Shown here: one piece after another, positions 54,776 through 63,670 of the stretch
How the letters are laid out: each line of letters begins with the position of its first letter
Position numbering within the stretch: position 1 is the first letter of the stretch
The notes under the pieces: model-generated
The model's input: the letters and a program-made list of their open reading frames with translations, nothing else
Database searches by the model: none
What the model was told of the DNA's origin: nothing
Made by a program: the position numbers and the translations under genes
From: Paeniglutamicibacter kerguelensis
Lineage (GTDB): Bacteria > Actinomycetota > Actinomycetes > Actinomycetales > Micrococcaceae
Assembly (NCBI RefSeq): GCF_017876535.1
Contig: NZ_JAGIOF010000001.1
Coordinates: 1,178,001 to 1,242,000, forward strand
Reading direction: 5' to 3'
DNA length: 64,000 nucleotides

Positions 54776-56377
54776 TTGAGCCTCCGAAATACAGCATTCA
54801 AAATGAAACAACGTGTCGCTCGGGCGGCTACCTCCCATATGATTGCGAGCCGTCCTGGCGTTGTTTCTGACGGGTTCGTTAAGGTCGGCACGCGTCTCAG
54901 CCCGGTTCTCGCACGCTCTAGCGATTCCCTGCGTTTGCCTGACCTGCGTGACGCTTCGGCCGCAACGGTGGCGGCCGTCATGGATACTGCAAATATCGGT
55001 TATTGGTCGCTTGCCAGCGAGAGCAACGCGGCTACCGTTTACGGAATTGAAGCCCGTGATGCCGAGCGCCTTATTGCGGTACTCGCGCGTGAAGACGCAC
55101 TTCAGCATTGGTACTCCAAGAGGATCGCTCCGAACGGCAGTACGTTGGCGGCGGTCTACCGTGTCGGCGATGGCAAAATGGGTGCGTCATGGTCGGGGTT
55201 CAGCCTCTACGAGGTTGCCGTCCATGAGAAGCACCATTCATTCGGCTCGGATGGACGTCAAGGCGTCCGTATCCAATTTTGGGAAACGGATGAGGATAGG
55301 CAACGACTGGTATCCCGTGTATTGAACGGACGTGTCACTGAGCTTCCCGATCTGAAAACCGATCGTGGAGCCTTTGAGAAGGCCCTGCAAGAGGCCAACC
55401 GTCCGCTCGCCGACCAGGTAGATTTCCCGATTGACGCGGTGTATACGTGGGTCGACGGAACGGATGAAGAGTGGCAGCGGCTCAAGGCGGCGGCCCAGAC
55501 CGATCAGACGGGGGAGTCCCTCATCCAGGATGCAATGGCGGCAGCACGCTTTGCCGACCATGACGAGTTGCGGTACAGTCTGCGGTCCATCGAGCAATAC
55601 GCGCCGTGGATTCGAAAGATTTGGATTGTCACCAACGGGCAAGCGCCGGCCTGGCTAGACACTGAGAACCCGAAAATCCAGGTGGTCTCGCACGAAGAAA
55701 TTTGGCCGACTCCCGAGGGGCTGCCAAACTTCAACTCGCACGCCATTGAGGCTTGCTTGCACCGGATCAAGGGCCTTGCGGAGCACTACCTCTACTTCAA
55801 TGACGACATGATTCTGGGTCGTCCGGTGAGCCCTAGTCGTTTCTTCCACGGGAACGGTGTCAGCAAGTACTTCTACTCGCGCGCGCTGGTTGATTTTTGC
55901 GATATCAGCGAAGAGGACAACGCCTCGACCATCGCGGCAAAGAACGCCCGCGAGGCCATGCTTGTGCAGGGCAGCCACACTGCATCGCGCAAGTTCTTTC
56001 ACACGCCGTCACCGTTGCGGCGCAGCGTGACCGAGCGCCTTGAAAAGACCTACCCTGAGCTGTTTGCCGTTACCAGGCGGGCGCAATTCCGCGAACAGAC
56101 GGACGTTGCCGTTGCTGGCTCCTTCTACTTCAATGTCGCCGGGGCCATGGGAACGGCTGTTCCGGCCCGAATCGGATATGACTACATTGACCCGGCCATC
56201 GAAGACGGGCGCCGGCGAATGCTTCGTGTCATAGCGAAGCATGACAAGGACACGATCTGCGTCAATGACGGCTCGACCGATGAAACGGACGAGCAGCGGA
56301 TCGAAACAGATGCATTCATTCGTAAGAGTCTGGAAGAATTCCTGCCCGTGGCATCACGGTTCGAAAAAACAAGCTAG
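54776..56377 (+). CDS. Stealth-family sugar-phosphate transferase (third of three)
   Basis: The 533-residue product has a 215-residue N-terminal region with no recognised domain (including VYGIEARDAERLIAVLARED), then Stealth CR1 IDAVYTWVDGT near 219, CR2 with HDELRYSLRSIEQYAPWIRKIW and PNFNSHAIEACLHRI, YLYFNDDMILG, CR3 TPSPLRRSVTERLEKTYPE and a more divergent CR4. It should transfer a sugar-1-phosphate in the polymer pathway. The TTG start is supported by AGGAAAG a few bases upstream; no nearby ATG fits. It is the last island gene before the DUF177-rpmF promoter, and no clear terminator follows it. Confidence 0.88.
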   Translation: MSLRNTAFKMKQRVARAATSHMIASRPGVVSDGFVKVGTRLSPVLARSSDSLRLPDLRDASAATVAAVMDTANIGYWSLASESNAATVYGIEARDAERLIAVLAREDALQHWYSKRIAPNGSTLAAVYRVGDGKMGASWSGFSLYEVAVHEKHHSFGSDGRQGVRIQFWETDEDRQRLVSRVLNGRVTELPDLKTDRGAFEKALQEANRPLADQVDFPIDAVYTWVDGTDEEWQRLKAAAQTDQTGESLIQDAMAAARFADHDELRYSLRSIEQYAPWIRKIWIVTNGQAPAWLDTENPKIQVVSHEEIWPTPEGLPNFNSHAIEACLHRIKGLAEHYLYFNDDMILGRPVSPSRFFHGNGVSKYFYSRALVDFCDISEEDNASTIAAKNAREAMLVQGSHTASRKFFHTPSPLRRSVTERLEKTYPELFAVTRRAQFREQTDVAVAGSFYFNVAGAMGTAVPARIGYDYIDPAIEDGRRRMLRVIAKHDKDTICVNDGSTDETDEQRIETDAFIRKSLEEFLPVASRFEKTS

Positions 56378-56442
56378 CGGTTTCAACGCCCATCCCGATA
56401 CGGTTTGGAGAGCTGTTTCACGCGGGGCTCCATCGTTTCGGT

Positions 56443-56472
56443 TTGGTCTGCTTGGGCCTGTCGGGTTAAGAT
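56443..56472 (+). promoter_or_regulatory. Likely promoter of DUF177-rpmF
   Basis: TTGGTC (56443-56448) and TAAGAT (56467-56472) are 18 bases apart; the -10 is good and the -35 only partial. A start near 56480 would leave a leader of about 25 bases with AGGAG before the coding region. Confidence 0.5.
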
Positions 56473-56504
56473 GTAATGTCCGTCTATGTTCTACAGGAGT
56501 CATT

Positions 56505-57125
56505 ATCAGCGAAAAGCGTTCAGATCGTTCGTCGTCACGCGACATCGATCGCAGTTCGCCCTTGGTTTTTCTAACCAAGGATCTCGGGCGCAGCCCGGGA
56601 AACATGACGACCCTTGAAGAGGTGGTCGTTGCACCCGCGGAAGTGGGTGTTGCACTCATCGGTGTTCGTGAAGGATCAGAAATTGATCTGGATCTGAGAT
56701 TTGAAGCCGTGCACGAGGGCATTCTGGTGTCCGGTACAGCAACTGTTGAAATCAATGGTGAATGTGGCCGGTGCTTGGAAGCCATCGCGTATGACTTCGA
56801 TGCCGACATACAAGAACTTTTCTACTACGAGGGCTTACACGAGTTCGACGAAGATGAAGAGTTGGACCAGTACCAGGTTGTAGATGATCGTATTGATCTC
56901 GAACCTGTGCTCCGGAATGCAGTGGTGACCGCGCTGCCATTCCAACCGGTGTGCCGGGAAGACTGTGCAGGGCTTTGCTCCGAATGTGGAAAAAGCCTGA
57001 ATGAGGATCCTGCGCATCACCATGAGGTCTTGGATCCTCGTTGGGCAGCGCTTGCCGGGCTGACCGACATCGTCGCAGAGGACGCGACACAGAGTACACA
57101 TTCAGTCGAGAGAGAAGAGAAGTAG
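56505..57125 (+). CDS. DUF177 (YceD-like) protein with a probable ATC start codon
   Basis: This family is encoded just before rpmF in most bacteria and is linked to ribosome or 23S rRNA assembly. The 206-residue product has [17 protein letters not shown] near the N-terminus, [10 protein letters not shown] near 87 and a cysteine-rich [16 protein letters not shown] near 150, plausibly zinc-binding. The frame is open upstream, but between the Stealth gene and residue SPLVF there is no ATG, GTG or TTG at the right place. A perfect AGGAG at 56494-56498 stands 6 bases before ATC at 56505, making ATC (or ATT at 56502) the likely start. A TTG inside PLVF is the only standard alternative and would remove about 19 residues. 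Confidence 0.8.
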   Translation: MSEKRSDRSSSRDIDRSSPLVFLTKDLGRSPGNMTTLEEVVVAPAEVGVALIGVREGSEIDLDLRFEAVHEGILVSGTATVEINGECGRCLEAIAYDFDADIQELFYYEGLHEFDEDEELDQYQVVDDRIDLEPVLRNAVVTALPFQPVCREDCAGLCSECGKSLNEDPAHHHEVLDPRWAALAGLTDIVAEDATQSTHSVEREEK

Positions 57126-57127
57126 CC

Positions 57128-57331
57128 GTGGCTGTTCCTAAGAGGAAGATGTCCCGCTCAAACACTCGCGCCCGTCGCGCCCAGTGGAAGGCAACCGCGC
57201 CTACCCTGGTGAAGACCATGGAAAATGGTCGCGTCACCTACAGCCTGCCGCACCAGGCCAAGGTTGTAACGGATTCCGCAGGCACCGAGCTGTTCCTTGA
57301 ATACAAGGGTCGCAAGGTCGCAGACGCGTAA
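57128..57331 (+). CDS. rpmF: 50S ribosomal protein L32
   Basis: L32 is a small protein of the large ribosomal subunit. The 67-residue product begins [20 protein letters not shown], the conserved L32 N-terminus. No CxxC pairs are present, so it is the zinc-free form. The GTG at 57128 is 2 bases after the DUF177 stop; the frame is open upstream, but the conserved N-terminus fixes the start. rnc follows after 9 bases. Confidence 0.96.
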   Translation: MAVPKRKMSRSNTRARRAQWKATAPTLVKTMENGRVTYSLPHQAKVVTDSAGTELFLEYKGRKVADA

Positions 57332-57340
57332 GTCTGTCTG

Positions 57341-58036
57341 ATGCCTTCAACAGAAGAGCTTTTGAAGCGTCTCGGGGTCAATATTGACCCCGAGACGCTT
57401 CGTCTTGCCCTCACACACCGCTCATACGCCTACGAACACGGCGGAATTCCCACCAACGAACGGCTTGAATTTCTGGGTGACTCGGTGCTCGGCTTTGCCG
57501 TGACCGACCATCTCTACAACAACTATCCAGATTTGCCCGAGGGCGATCTGGCTAAACGTCGTTCAGCAGTGGTGAGCACCCGCGCACTCGCCGGCATTGC
57601 CCGCTCGCTCGGCGTAGGCGAATTCATCCTGCTTGGACAGGGTGAGAAGCTCACAAACGGCAAGGACAAATCTTCGATCCTTGCTGACACCATGGAATCA
57701 CTGATTGGTGCAACGTTCCTCAACCATGGCATCGAAGTAGCACGCCAAATGGTCATGCGTCATATCGGTCCGTTGCTCCAGGACGTTGAAGTCCTGGGTG
57801 CCGGCACCGACTGGAAAACCGCCATCCAAGAGATTGCGGCTGCCCGGAAACTCGGTGCCATCGAATACCGGGTTACCGGTTCCGGACCGGACCATGCACG
57901 TTCCTATGTTGCCGTTCTCCACATCGGCGGGAAACCGTATGGTGAAGGCAAAGGACCTTCCAAAAAGGAAGCCGAGCAAGAATCGGCAGCTGTTTCATGG
58001 AAAATGGTTCAGCCGGAAAACAGCAAGGCCAACTAA
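57341..58036 (+). CDS. rnc: Ribonuclease III
   Basis: RNase III cuts double-stranded RNA, processing rRNA precursors and some mRNAs. The 231-residue product has the catalytic signature [13 protein letters not shown] (residues 39-51, with E43 and D47), DTMESLIGA near 116 with the second acidic pair, and a C-terminal double-stranded-RNA-binding domain (about 155-225, with [13 protein letters not shown] and [14 protein letters not shown]). Codons 8-20 lie within a 38-bp perfect palindrome, giving the mRNA a strong hairpin. The gene starts 9 bases after rpmF and its stop is 2 bases before mutM. Confidence 0.95.
   Translation: MPSTEELLKRLGVNIDPETLRLALTHRSYAYEHGGIPTNERLEFLGDSVLGFAVTDHLYNNYPDLPEGDLAKRRSAVVSTRALAGIARSLGVGEFILLGQGEKLTNGKDKSSILADTMESLIGATFLNHGIEVARQMVMRHIGPLLQDVEVLGAGTDWKTAIQEIAAARKLGAIEYRVTGSGPDHARSYVAVLHIGGKPYGEGKGPSKKEAEQESAAVSWKMVQPENSKAN
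57364..57401. repeat. 38-bp perfect palindrome inside the 5' end of rnc
   Basis: GAAGCGTCTCGGGGTCAAT (57364-57382) is followed directly by its exact reverse complement (57383-57401). In mRNA it folds into a hairpin of about 17 bp with a tight loop, 23 bases after the rnc start. It is a possible RNase III site or translation control element. Confidence 0.95.
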
Positions 58037-58038
58037 CC

Positions 58039-58956
58039 ATGCCCGAACTACCTGAAGTAGAGGTGGTTCGGCGTGGTCTGGTCGACTGGGTCGTAGGCCG
58101 CAACGTCGAATCGGTCCAGGTCCTGGATCTCCGTTCGATTCGAAGGCACCACGACGGCCGTAGCGACTTCGAGAAGAAACTGGCCGATACAACCATTAGC
58201 GCCGCCGTGCGCCGCGGGAAATTCCTTTGGATGCTCCTTGACGGACCACGCAGGCCGACTGCACTGGTTGGGCATCTCGGCATGAGCGGCCAACTCCTGG
58301 TGGAAGAAGCCGCAGCGCCGGATGAAAAGCACCTGAAAGTACGCTTGAGTCTCACGCCGGATGCAGCCAAGCCGCGGGAATTGCGTTTCATTGACCAAAG
58401 AATCTTTGGTGGAATGTTCCTCTCGCCGCTAGTCCCCACGTTGGACCATATGCCTGGTGGCCTTGGCTCCGACATTGACTGGATCCCCGAGGCAGCATCG
58501 CACATCGCCCGGGACGTACTCGATACGGCATCGACCCCCGAAAGCCTGTATTTGGCGTTGCGCAAACGCAATACGCAGCTCAAGCGGGCCATCCTTGACC
58601 AGGAAGTCATCTCGGGCGTCGGAAACATCTACGCGGATGAAGCGCTCTGGGCTGCCAAATTGCACGGCTTACGATCAACCGCAACGATTCGACGTCCGGA
58701 CGTGCAACGCCTGCACGAGGCCCTTGTGGATGTAATGAGCCGTGCGCTCGATGCAGGTGGAACCAGCTTCGACGCACTCTATGTAAACGTCAACGGAGCC
58801 TCGGGGTACTTCGACAGATCCCTAAACGCCTATGGGCGTGAAGGGAAGTCCTGCCACCGTTGCGAAGCCGCGGGGATACTTTCGATAATTCGACGTGACG
58901 CCTTCATGGGGCGGTCGTCCTACACCTGCCCCCGCTGTCAACGCAAGCCGCGCTAA
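58039..58956 (+). CDS. mutM: Formamidopyrimidine-DNA glycosylase
   Basis: MutM removes oxidised purines such as 8-oxoguanine from DNA and nicks the abasic site. After removal of the initiator methionine the protein starts PELPEVE, with the catalytic P1 and E2. Further signs are the helix-two-turn-helix region [16 protein letters not shown] near 194 and the C-terminal zinc finger CHRCEAAG...YTCPRCQ near 273-300. Length is 305 residues. The longer frame from 57997 lies within rnc and is rejected. The start is two bases after the rnc stop. Confidence 0.95.
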   Translation: MPELPEVEVVRRGLVDWVVGRNVESVQVLDLRSIRRHHDGRSDFEKKLADTTISAAVRRGKFLWMLLDGPRRPTALVGHLGMSGQLLVEEAAAPDEKHLKVRLSLTPDAAKPRELRFIDQRIFGGMFLSPLVPTLDHMPGGLGSDIDWIPEAASHIARDVLDTASTPESLYLALRKRNTQLKRAILDQEVISGVGNIYADEALWAAKLHGLRSTATIRRPDVQRLHEALVDVMSRALDAGGTSFDALYVNVNGASGYFDRSLNAYGREGKSCHRCEAAGILSIIRRDAFMGRSSYTCPRCQRKPR

Positions 58957-58983
58957 AACAGCTAACCCGTTTCTTGAACCCGG

Positions 58984-59802
58984 TTATCGGGCGCGAAGTT
59001 CGGCAACAACCTGGTCATTGAACGGAGCCCACGCTTCGACGGCCCACGGTCCAAACGGCTTGTCAGTCAATGTTACGCACGCCGTTTCCAAGGCGGGGTC
59101 CACCCAGAGGAACGTTCCGGCTTGCCCGAAATGTCCAAAAGTCTCAGGGGAATTCAGGGAGCCCGTCCAGTGCGGCGACTTCTCCGAACGTATCTCCATG
59201 CCCAACCCCCACGCGTTGTTCTTTTGCCGGCCATAGCCGGGCAGGATTCCCGCCAACCCCGGGTACACCACATGGGTGGCCTCAAAATGGGTTTCCGGGG
59301 CCAAAAGGGTCGGAGCCTGCAGTTCCGCGGCAAACTTCACCAGATCGGCCGCCGTGGAAACGCCGTCGGCCGCGGCGCTGCCTTCCACGCTGGTCGAAGC
59401 CATGCCCAAGGGGTGCAGGACGGCTTCGGCAAGGTAATCGGGGAAGGTCATATCGGTTGCGGCTTCCAGCGTCCCTGCCAAGACTTCAAAACCAACATTT
59501 GAGTAGAGGCGCCTTGTGCCGGGTGCGAACCGGACCGTCTTTTCGGCAAAATCGTAACCCGAGGTATGGGACAAGAGGTGCTTGACTGTCGAACCCTCGG
59601 GGCCCGCCGGGGTATCCAGATCGAAAGCCCCCTCCTCAATGGCGACCAAGAATGCATAGGAGCTGAGCAGCTTGGTCACGGATGCAAGGGCGTAACTGCG
59701 AGTTAGGTCACCGTGGGATCCGAGCACGGAGCCGTCTTTGGCCACAACAGCCGTCACGGCATGGGCCGACGGCCAAGAATTTATTGCCTTGAGGCTTTGC
59801 AT
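58984..59802 (-). CDS. Serine beta-lactamase-like hydrolase (class C fold)
   Basis: The 272-residue product has the serine hydrolase triad motifs: S41-VT-K44 in LASVTKLLSSYA, YSN in RRLYSNVGFEVL near 100, and HFGQAG near 235 in the KTG-equivalent position. Relatives include esterases, D-aminopeptidases and penicillin-recognising enzymes; a true beta-lactamase role is not implied. No clear signal peptide is seen, so it may be cytoplasmic. AAGGAG lies 9 bases before the ATG at 59802, which is preferred to the longer frame from 59829. It is inserted on the minus strand between mutM and smc. Confidence 0.85.
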   Translation of the reverse strand: MQSLKAINSWPSAHAVTAVVAKDGSVLGSHGDLTRSYALASVTKLLSSYAFLVAIEEGAFDLDTPAGPEGSTVKHLLSHTSGYDFAEKTVRFAPGTRRLYSNVGFEVLAGTLEAATDMTFPDYLAEAVLHPLGMASTSVEGSAAADGVSTAADLVKFAAELQAPTLLAPETHFEATHVVYPGLAGILPGYGRQKNNAWGLGMEIRSEKSPHWTGSLNSPETFGHFGQAGTFLWVDPALETACVTLTDKPFGPWAVEAWAPFNDQVVAELRAR

Positions 59803-59939
59803 GGAACTGTTTCTCCTTGGATCACACATAAAAATGCCCGTCTACCGGGTTGCCACTGCCTGGGGAATGGATGCTAGTCGATACTATAGAAGCTAACCCC
59901 CTAACCACTTTAGCTACCCAGAACGTAGGACTGCCTCAC

Positions 59940-62900
59940 GTGCATTTGAAAACACTCACAGTACGTGGGTTCAAGTCGTTTGCCTCAGCAACGACTTTCG
60001 AATTTGAACCGGGCGTAACGGCAGTGGTTGGGCCCAACGGGTCGGGTAAGTCAAACGTTGTGGACGCGCTGGCCTGGGTCATGGGGGAGCAGGGAGCCAA
60101 GACCCTGCGCGGCGGCAAAATGGAAGATGTGATCTTTGCCGGCACCTCGGGCAGGGCTCCGCTGGGCCGTGCCCACGTATCCCTGACCATCGACAACGGC
60201 GACGGCGCGCTGCCCATCGATTACGCCGAAGTCACCATCTCGCGCACGCTCTTCCGCTCCGGCGGTTCGGAATACGCCATCAACGGCAACTCGTGCCGAC
60301 TGCTGGATATCCAGGAACTCCTCTCCGATTCCGGGCTTGGGCGTGAAATGCACGTCATTGTGGGTCAGGGGCAACTCGACCGAATCCTGCATGCAACTCC
60401 CGAGGACCGTCGTGGATTCATCGAAGAAGCTGCGGGCGTGTTGAAGCACAGACGCCGTAGAGAGAAGACGGTACGAAAACTCGACGCCATGCAGGGCAAC
60501 CTGAACCGTCTTGAGGACCTCACCGCAGAACTCCGGCGCCAACTCACGCCCCTGGGCAAGCAGGCCAAGATCGCCCGACGGGCGCAGACCGTGCAATTTG
60601 AGGTCCGTGACGCGAAGTCCAGGCTCATGGCCGATGACATGGTGGCCTTGCGAGGAGCCCTCGAAAAGGAACTGGCAGACGAGGCATCGCAACGTACCCG
60701 CCAGCATGATGCGAACCGGCGCTTGGAGCAATTGCGGGCCGAGCTGGCCCAGTTGGAGGCAGCAGCGGCCCACGCGACTCCCGAGCTCAACAGAGCACGG
60801 GACCTGTGGTTTGGTTTGACCTCGATGCGTGAGCGTTTCGGGTCCCTTGGTGCCATTGCGGCCGAGCGTTCCCGCCTATTGGGATCCGAAACCAACACGT
60901 TCGATCCCGGACGAGATCCGGAGCGGCTGGAAGCACAGGCGGAACGCTTGAACGGAGAGCTGGAAGAACTTGAGGAGAACCTCGAACTCCGACGTGAACT
61001 GCTCGAGGAGGCGCTCGAAGCCCGAGCTGATGCCGAGGACGCCGCGAACGCCGAACAACTACGGCTAACCCAGCAGCTGCGCGTCCTTGCCGACCGCCGT
61101 GAAGGCCTTGCCCGGCTGGCGGGGCAGGCTGCCGCAGCCCGCAGCCGTGTTGAGGGAACCGAAGGGGAGCTGGGGCGCCTCAGGGAGTCCCTGAACGGTT
61201 GGTCTGCCCGTCGCGAATCCAGCGCCACCGAGTTTACGGCCCTCGAGCAACAAGCTGCCACGGTCGAAGACGGCGAGGAAGACCTGGACACCGCATACGA
61301 GCACGCGGCCGACCGGCACGAATCCTTGGCCAAGAGCATGGAATCGTTGCGGATTCGGGAGCAAGACCTGGTTACTCGACAGGGGTCCCTCAATGGACGT
61401 TTGGAGGCCCTCAGGATGGGGGCCGTTCGCAAGGACGCCTCGGAAGACATCCTGGCGGGGGAGCACCACGGATTGCTGGGGCGCATGTCCCATTTCCTGA
61501 AGGTCGAAGCCGGTTTCGAGGCTGCCGTTTCGGCTGCGCTGGGACCGGCGGCCGAGGCGTTGGCGGTCCGCGAACGCGGCCATTCACTGGAGATCCTCAA
61601 TGGGCTCAGGGAGTCCTCCGGCGGCCGGGTGCACCTGGTCACGGCCGGTCTCAGCCTCCCCGCCGGGAGTGTGAAAACGCCGTCGCTTGGCCGACCGGCA
61701 GTCGATGTCGTTTCGGCGCCCGAGTCCTTGGCAGGCACGCTCCTGCACCTTCTTGCCGACACCGTGATAGTTGCGGACCTGGCGGAAGCGCATGAACTCC
61801 TGGATTCCGACCCAGGCGTCTGCGCCGTCACGCGCGGGGGAGACGTGGTGACCCTGGGAACCGCCAGCGGCGGTACCGGCGCAGCACCCTCGCTGATCGA
61901 GCAGCATGCAGCAATCGCGGAAACCGAGGCAGGCCTCCGTGACGCCGAAGCCGCACTCGACACCTTGCGGCTGGAGAGCGCCGAACTGACGGCGAAGCTG
62001 TTGGAGGCCGAGGAAGCCGCGGAGCTGGCGCTTCACCGACTGCACGATTCGGACGCAAGGATTTCCGCCGTGGCCGAGCGCCTGGCGAGCTTGGGATCGT
62101 TGCTCCGACAGGGCCAGGAGGAACGCGAACGCCTCGTGCAACAGATCGCCGTTGCCCAAGAAAAGCTTGAGGTCGACCAAGAGCGGATGGACGAGCTCAA
62201 CCATCGGCTGGCCATGGCGCAGGACGGAACCGACGAAACGGAACCGGAAAACGACCAGCGTCAGGAACTGGCTGCCGCGGCCGCGCAGAGCCGCCAGAAG
62301 GAACTCGACGCACGCTTGGCGCTGCGCAGCGCCGAGGAACGCGCAAACGGGCTGAAAGCCCGGGTCGATGCATTGGTGCGCACCGCCGAAACCGAGCGCA
62401 AGGCTCGACTGGAGGTCCAGCGCAGGGCCGAGATCCGCAAGCGGCAGGCAAATGTGGCACGCGGGGTCGGCGACCAGGTCCAGCGCGTCGTCTCGTTCCT
62501 GGAAGTCTCCCTGGAACTTGCGGACCGTGAGCACAAGCAACTGCAAGTGCGTCGCGAGGAACTCGAATCACGGCTGGGTGTGGTTCGAGCCGGTGCCGAC
62601 AAGGTCGCCCTTGAGCTGGCCGAACTCACGAACTCCGTGCACCGGGATGAAATGGCGCGTGCCGAACAACAGCTGCGCATCGAAGCCCTGGACAACCGTT
62701 GCATCGAAGAACTGGGGATGACAAGCGACCATCTGATCGAGCACTTCGGCCCCCACATGTTGATTCCGCAAACCTTTGAATCCGGGGACAAATGGGCGGC
62801 CCTTCACCAGGAGGTCGACGGACTGGGCGTTCCCGTGCCGGTCGGCATCCCCTTTGACAGGGTCGACCAGGAGAAGCGCCTCAAGCAGGCCGAACGGGAT

Positions 62901-63515
62901 TTGGCGACCCTGGGCCGGGTCAATCCGCTGGCGCTTGAGGAGTTCGCCGCGTTGGAAGAACGCCACAAGTTCCTCACGTCTCAACTTGAAGACCTGAAAA
63001 AAAGCCGCAAGGATCTGCAGGACATCATCAAGGACGTGGACGCACGGGTTGAACGGGTGTTCACCGAAGCCTACGAGGACACGGCCGTGCAGTTCGAGCG
63101 TGTCTTCGGGCGGCTCTTCCCGGGTGGCGAGGGGCGTCTGGTGCTCACCGACCCGGAAAACATGCTGACCACCGGAATCGAAATCGAGGCACGGCCCGCC
63201 GGCAAGAAGATCAAGCGGCTTTCCCTGTTGTCCGGCGGGGAACGCTCGCTGACGGCCGTTGCACTGCTGGTTGCCATCTTCAAGGCCCGACCGTCCCCGT
63301 TCTATGTCATGGACGAGGTCGAGGCGGCACTCGACGACACCAACCTCGGTCGGTTGATCACCATTTTCGAAGAGCTGCGCGAATCCAGCCAGCTGATTGT
63401 CATCACCCACCAGAAGCGAACCATGCAGGTTGCGGATGCGCTTTACGGCGTGACGATGCAAGGCGACGGCGTCTCAAAGGTGATCAGTCAGCGCATCGAG
63501 CGCGATCGCCCGTAG
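59940..63515 (+). CDS. smc: Chromosome segregation protein SMC
   Basis: SMC with ScpA/ScpB organises and segregates the chromosome. The 1191-residue product starts MHLKTLTVRGFKSFASATTFEF with Walker A GPNGSGKS at 31-38. Long coiled coils (about 165-490 and 670-1010) flank a hinge domain (about 500-660, including HHGLLGRMSHFLKVEAGFEAAVSAALG), and the C-terminal head has LSGGERSLTAVALL (ABC signature) near 1096 and FYVMDEVEAALDD (Walker B) near 1122. The frame continues upstream to 59850, but homologues begin at the GTG at 59940, which has TAGGA 8 bases before it. A TACTAT box at 59882-59887 may be its -10. ftsY, the usual next gene, is not adjacent. Confidence 0.95.
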   Translation: MHLKTLTVRGFKSFASATTFEFEPGVTAVVGPNGSGKSNVVDALAWVMGEQGAKTLRGGKMEDVIFAGTSGRAPLGRAHVSLTIDNGDGALPIDYAEVTISRTLFRSGGSEYAINGNSCRLLDIQELLSDSGLGREMHVIVGQGQLDRILHATPEDRRGFIEEAAGVLKHRRRREKTVRKLDAMQGNLNRLEDLTAELRRQLTPLGKQAKIARRAQTVQFEVRDAKSRLMADDMVALRGALEKELADEASQRTRQHDANRRLEQLRAELAQLEAAAAHATPELNRARDLWFGLTSMRERFGSLGAIAAERSRLLGSETNTFDPGRDPERLEAQAERLNGELEELEENLELRRELLEEALEARADAEDAANAEQLRLTQQLRVLADRREGLARLAGQAAAARSRVEGTEGELGRLRESLNGWSARRESSATEFTALEQQAATVEDGEEDLDTAYEHAADRHESLAKSMESLRIREQDLVTRQGSLNGRLEALRMGAVRKDASEDILAGEHHGLLGRMSHFLKVEAGFEAAVSAALGPAAEALAVRERGHSLEILNGLRESSGGRVHLVTAGLSLPAGSVKTPSLGRPAVDVVSAPESLAGTLLHLLADTVIVADLAEAHELLDSDPGVCAVTRGGDVVTLGTASGGTGAAPSLIEQHAAIAETEAGLRDAEAALDTLRLESAELTAKLLEAEEAAELALHRLHDSDARISAVAERLASLGSLLRQGQEERERLVQQIAVAQEKLEVDQERMDELNHRLAMAQDGTDETEPENDQRQELAAAAAQSRQKELDARLALRSAEERANGLKARVDALVRTAETERKARLEVQRRAEIRKRQANVARGVGDQVQRVVSFLEVSLELADREHKQLQVRREELESRLGVVRAGADKVALELAELTNSVHRDEMARAEQQLRIEALDNRCIEELGMTSDHLIEHFGPHMLIPQTFESGDKWAALHQEVDGLGVPVPVGIPFDRVDQEKRLKQAERDLATLGRVNPLALEEFAALEERHKFLTSQLEDLKKSRKDLQDIIKDVDARVERVFTEAYEDTAVQFERVFGRLFPGGEGRLVLTDPENMLTTGIEIEARPAGKKIKRLSLLSGGERSLTAVALLVAIFKARPSPFYVMDEVEAALDDTNLGRLITIFEELRESSQLIVITHQKRTMQVADALYGVTMQGDGVSKVISQRIERDRP

Positions 63516-63670
63516 GGCCCCTGCCGTCTCCGCTCTGGAGTTACTTCCGAAATGTGGCCAAACGTACAGTGACTTCGAACGATGTTCACAGTCTGGTCGT
63601 CTAGTGTGGGCATTTGGTCTACGTTTGCGCCGGCGTCCTTGTCTGCGTGCTATCGAATTGGGGATGTTGA

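Noticed and set aside
59850..59939. 30-residue N-terminal extension of SMC
   Set aside because: Homologues begin at MHLKTL, and TAGGA precedes the GTG at 59940; the extension includes a likely promoter box.
60365..61963. Minus-strand open frame of 532 codons over smc
   Set aside because: Its composition is almost all Ser, Ala and Arg, the mirror of the smc coiled coil; no ribosome site or family.
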